Below, piece after piece: positions 55,541-56,926 of a stretch of DNA of 56,926 nucleotides. Origin of the DNA: a virus. Under the pieces are notes generated by a model that was not told the DNA's origin, did not search any database, and saw only the letters and a list, made by a program, of their open reading frames with translations. Every line of letters begins with the position of its first letter. Within the stretch, counting starts at the first letter, position 1. The stretch is taken from positions 1 to 56,926 of IMG/VR virus record IMGVR_UViG_3300025120_000062, one strand, 5' to 3'. A program made the position numbers and the translations under genes.

Positions 55541-56020
55541 TTATTTCATATTAGCCAAAGGATTAGCTAAAGTTTTTTGAATTGTATTTGCAACTTTTTC
55601 TTCTAGTTCAATCATTTCTTCTTTGATGTCTTTGATTGCATTCTTGATATCAGCTTGATTCTCTCTTGAATCTTGTTTCTGATTTTGCTCTACATCTTCA
55701 ATTATAGATTCAACTCTGCGTAAATCTGTGCGAAGGTCATTTTTTAATTCATTGGCTACATCTGATATAAGAGATACTTCACTTAGTAACATAGTCATCT
55801 CTTGCATAATCATATCTACTTCGGTTTGTAAGACTTCTAATTTTGTTTCAAAGCCACTCAAATCGGGGGCCGAATACGATAGCATTACAGATTTCATATC
55901 CTGGTAATCCTTGAAAGCGACAAAGCCGCCATACAGCGACCCTATAAGAGTTCCAAGAGCAAGTAAGATACCAAAGACCTTACCCCCTTTAAATTTTAAT
56001 CCACCAAATTCAGCTTCCAT
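55541..56020 (-). CDS. 159-aa membrane-anchored coiled-coil protein
   Basis: A basic/Gly start, one membrane helix (VFGILLALGTLIGSLYGGFV, residues ~15-34), then ~115 residues of coiled coil rich in Glu/Asp/Met/Ile heptads (VDMIMQEMTMLLSEVSLISD and later DIKNAIKDIKEEMIELEEKV). It could be a spanin-like, injection or membrane-organising protein. Starts where the junction gene ends (TAATG). No lipobox or lysis motif seen. Confidence 0.7.
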   Translation of the reverse strand: MEAEFGGLKFKGGKVFGILLALGTLIGSLYGGFVAFKDYQDMKSVMLSYSAPDLSGFETKLEVLQTEVDMIMQEMTMLLSEVSLISDVANELKNDLRTDLRRVESIIEDVEQNQKQDSRENQADIKNAIKDIKEEMIELEEKVANTIQKTLANPLANMK

Positions 56021-56926
56021 TATTTATATTGTGCATCTACCATTTGATCATAAATGGTTTTGCTTCCTCCAAATAAGACATATCCAGCTATATTATTATC
56101 AGAAATCGCTGTATCAGGCAATGTATCATTGTTAAAAAACCCTTCTATATTAGGTATGCTTTGTTGTACATCAAAAAAATCTTTTGAATTACTTAATATA
56201 TTCATAACTATTAATGTTTTAATTTGATTACCTGCTTCATACCTACCTTTATCACCCATGTTTTTAACTATTTTTGTAGCTGCTTTTTGTTTAGCTGTAG
56301 GTTCTTTTTTAGGTTCATCAACTTCTTTTTCTACCTCTTCAGGCTCGGGTTCTTGTTCTGGTTCGGCTTCAATTTCTTCTGCCTCTTGTTTTGTTTCTTC
56401 AGGTTCAGCCTCTGGTTCGGGTTCCGTGGTCTCTGGCTCAGGTTCCATTTCAGGTTCTTGTATGTCTTCTTGAGTGGTCTCGGGTTCAGGTTCAGTAGGC
56501 TCATTATCCATATTAGTTTCCACAATAGGCTCTTCTGTTGACTCAATATTTACTACCTCCATTTGTTCAGGTTCTGGAATATCCATCTCCATTTCAATAT
56601 CCATTTCTACTGATGCTACTGTAATTTCCATAGGCATTTCCATATCCATATCCATGTTTGTAGGTACCATGACAACATCAGGCATAGGCATTTCCATGTT
56701 CATATCCATATCCATATCCATTTGAAAATCCATTTCAAACTCTTGCATTTCCATTTCTACAGACTCAAAAGAAAATTCTTCTACAGGTGCTTCTATAGTT
56801 TGAAAGGTAAAATCATCTGTAACTTCATTATTATCAAATATCATTTCTGCAACATCGTTAGCATCTTGGCCATAGTCTAATACTAAAAATTCTTCTAACT
56901 CTTGTATCTGTTGATTAACAATTGTA
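56020..56926 (-). CDS. C-terminal part of the junction protein, Asp/Met- and Glu/Pro-rich
   Basis: The frame is open to the right edge; an internal ATG lies at 56844, but 27 more in-frame codons precede it (TIVNQQIQELEEFLVLDYGQ...). Joined to the frame at base 1 it makes 392 aa. Visible regions: an acidic segment, residues with alternating Asp-Met (MDMDMDMNMEMPMP; a second run MDMDMEMPM), a Glu/Pro repeat (EPEPETTEPEPEAEPEE), then Lys/Glu and a ~90-residue folded C-terminus (NMGDKGRYEAGNQIKTLIVM ... GGSKTIYDQMVDAQYK). Extremely acidic. Role unknown; possibly a flexible virion protein. Confidence 0.8.
   Translation of the reverse strand, partial: TIVNQQIQELEEFLVLDYGQDANDVAEMIFDNNEVTDDFTFQTIEAPVEEFSFESVEMEMQEFEMDFQMDMDMDMNMEMPMPDVVMVPTNMDMDMEMPMEITVASVEMDIEMEMDIPEPEQMEVVNIESTEEPIVETNMDNEPTEPEPETTQEDIQEPEMEPEPETTEPEPEAEPEETKQEAEEIEAEPEQEPEPEEVEKEVDEPKKEPTAKQKAATKIVKNMGDKGRYEAGNQIKTLIVMNILSNSKDFFDVQQSIPNIEGFFNNDTLPDTAISDNNIAGYVLFGGSKTIYDQMVDAQYK

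Noticed and set aside
56224-56725. Plus-strand ORFs with Ser-Gly or Ser-Ile repeats and Phe-rich repeats
   Set aside because: Produced by the Asp-Met and Glu-Pro repeats of the minus-strand gene read in antisense.

Overview
The window looks like an essentially complete genome of a tailed, podovirus-like phage of a marine bacterium. The DNA is AT-rich, genes are packed with TAATG and ATGA stop/start overlaps, and the head-tail set is the one seen in uncultured marine phages: a P22-type large portal, HK97-fold-like major capsid protein, P22 gp4/gp10-like tail parts, many short tail-fibre proteins, and small Lys/Gly-rich proteins of the DUF5872/DUF6321 kind. No ribosomal genes, tRNAs, integrase, repressor or CRISPR array were seen. 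The host cannot be named from the sequence. The reading frame leaving the left edge (minus strand, base 1) continues in frame and without a stop into the frame entering at the right edge (base 56926), making one 392-aa protein, so the molecule is probably circular or circularly permuted and about 56.9 kb.

Layout. (a) 37405 down to 1, continuing 56926 to 55541 on the minus strand: virion module. Its order is terminase large subunit, a 1338-aa polyvalent-type protein, portal, small basic proteins, a 35-aa Cys-rich peptide, membrane proteins, a GroES-like co-chaperonin, scaffold, decoration and major capsid proteins, tail connector proteins, about a dozen fibre genes, then large internal or ejection-type proteins. 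(b) 54095-55540 on the plus strand: a lone SNF2-type helicase convergent with the end of the virion module. (c) 54012 down to 44448, minus: replication module with an ssDNA-binding-type protein, an archaeo-eukaryotic-type primase, a UvrD-like helicase, a PD-(D/E)XK nuclease, a family A DNA polymerase with Leu at the O-helix position, zinc-ribbon proteins, a 2OG-Fe(II) oxygenase and many peptides under 60 aa. (d) 42606-44403, plus: tandem tiny Lys-rich proteins sharing an SPGEMKA-TGK motif, then a metallopeptidase-like protein. (e) 42285 down to 37654, minus: terminase small subunit, small proteins, a cytosine-5 DNA methyltransferase with a second same-strand gene inside it, a nuclease-like gene, and a 1.7-kb repeat-rich region.

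The most unusual part is 38.07-39.73 kb. It holds about eleven diverged copies of a unit made of a CTTTTATATATA-like element and, 25-40 nt further on the plus strand, a hairpin whose loop shows AATGGAGAA. Stem sequences differ between copies but mostly stay complementary, which points to selected RNA (or cruciform) structure. The GGA-in-loop layout resembles CsrA/RsmA-binding decoy RNAs; the other strand would show anti-Shine-Dalgarno-like CUCC loops. Other points of interest are the dual-frame methyltransferase locus, a GTTACC repeat cluster next to terS that could be a packaging or operator site, the Cys-rich peptide, and a tail-fibre cassette with interchangeable C-terminal domains.

Identifications rest on motif recognition by eye. 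Start codons were moved from TTG/GTG to internal ATG where spacing or stop/start overlap favoured it. No lysin, spanin or phage RNA polymerase was recognised.
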